A stretch of 64,000 bases of DNA. Source: Rhizobium sp. FKL33. Its GTDB lineage: Bacteria > Pseudomonadota > Alphaproteobacteria > Rhizobiales > Rhizobiaceae. The stretch covers positions 78,635-142,634 of the forward strand of contig NZ_STFX01000007.1 in assembly GCF_005222915.1 (NCBI RefSeq), read 5' to 3'. Both the position numbers and the translations under genes were made by a program. The notes below the pieces were generated by a model. The model ran no database searches and was not told the DNA's origin. It was given only the letters and a program-made list of their open reading frames with translations. Below are positions 63,479-64,000 of this stretch, piece after piece. Within the stretch, counting starts at the first letter, position 1; every line of letters starts with the position of its first letter.

Positions 63479-63703
63479 ATGATGAATGCCTGCAGCTTCG
63501 TCAGTTCAAAGTTTAATAAGAAAAAAATCAACTGCGAAAATTATTCGATCGATTACCGGTTTTATACCGGTCGGTTATCAAACTACGAAAGCATCGTCAC
63601 TAAGCTCTCGAAAGACCCGACGAGAACTCCGTGCGGTGGAGCAGAAATCGCGCGCATGGAATTTGTTTCGCATAACTCAGACCCAAACGGCTCCCGCCCA
63701 TGA
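63479..63703 (+). CDS. Possible small protein, 74 residues
   Basis: ATGs at 63481 and 63484 follow GGAGG at good distance. The product is polar with many Ser, Asn and Lys and no recognised domain (FVSSKFNKKKINCENYSIDY). A second overlapping frame (63486-63758) is about equally open. It could be a small accessory gene or the remnant of one. Confidence 0.22.
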   Translation: MMNACSFVSSKFNKKKINCENYSIDYRFYTGRLSNYESIVTKLSKDPTRTPCGGAEIARMEFVSHNSDPNGSRP

Positions 63704-63843
63704 TCAGGCGACTGCAGCATATTGCATAGAAAATACCCAGATTTTGGCGCTTAACTAGGCAATGCCGCACAGTTTACCATTCAGGAAACACTTCGTTGCG
63801 TTGCAACACAGACAAGTTTATCAAGAACACTAATTCAATCTGA

Positions 63844-64000
<157 letters not shown>

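Overview
The window is GC-rich, with strong G/C preference at third codon positions, and most probably comes from a chromosome of a Hyphomicrobiales (Rhizobiales) alphaproteobacterium. Several things point there: a rhizobial-type arsenic operon built around an aquaporin (AqpS), an HWE-family histidine kinase, TGA-N9-TCA boxes like those bound by RirA, GGAAC-N16/17-CGTT boxes like those used by the EcfG general-stress sigma factor, DUF2934/DUF3489/DUF2924 proteins, and LapG-family (BTLCP) peptidases. The species cannot be fixed from the sequence alone.

Layout. 1-2.7 kb: a left-truncated dimethylglycine/sarcosine dehydrogenase-like flavoenzyme, divergent from an XRE-cupin regulator. 2.7-3.5 kb: an unassigned overlapping gene pair, one member HEPN-like. 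3.5-7.5 kb: an arsenic operon arsR-arsC(PTP type)-aqpS-arsC(glutaredoxin type)-arsH-MFS exporter. 7.5-17.8 kb: AGE epimerase, maltooligosyl trehalose synthase, DUF2934 protein, SLC13/RCK permease, and a YbhP/YbhN/ClsB-like trio. Several of these carry candidate EcfG promoters. 17.8-27.4 kb: a signalling block with a bacteriophytochrome, a CheY-like regulator and a receiver-HWE kinase in one overlapping operon, two further receivers, two membrane GGDEF-EAL proteins and a DUF378 protein. 27.5-41.6 kb: AI-2E-family permease, a hydroxamate-type siderophore uptake locus (TonB receptor, AraC regulator, fhuCDB) with two IRO boxes, a YdcF/ElyC protein, an adenylate cyclase, a DUF4189 protein, and an EEP-NUDIX-PhzF operon.

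41.66-57.63 kb: a roughly 16 kb segment bounded by two identical 107-bp direct repeats, each containing a complete tRNA-Lys(CTT) gene. Inside are a diverged tandem repeat that begins with a tRNA 3'-end remnant, a higBA toxin-antitoxin pair, and an exopolysaccharide locus: UndP sugar transferase, Wza, Wzc-like tyrosine autokinase, O-antigen-ligase/polymerase, two LapG-family peptidases, a PPP phosphatase, DUF6030 and a Gly-rich secreted protein. A PAS-GGDEF-EAL protein closes it. It is AT-richer than its surroundings and looks like an island.

57.7-63.0 kb: a mobile module, all on the minus strand: ParB-domain DNA methyltransferase, DUF5681, DUF3489, DUF2924 and a large serine recombinase ending about 80 bp from the second tRNA-Lys. 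It is followed by an AT-rich stretch carrying four TTTGAAG repeats at an exact 11-bp period. The window ends in the start of gmd (GDP-mannose 4,6-dehydratase), suggesting that the module separates parts of one polysaccharide locus.

How it fits together: light, stress and c-di-GMP signalling genes sit close to envelope, osmoprotection and exopolysaccharide genes. The sequence suggests co-regulation of these through shared promoter boxes. No EcfG, NepR or PhyR gene lies in the window.
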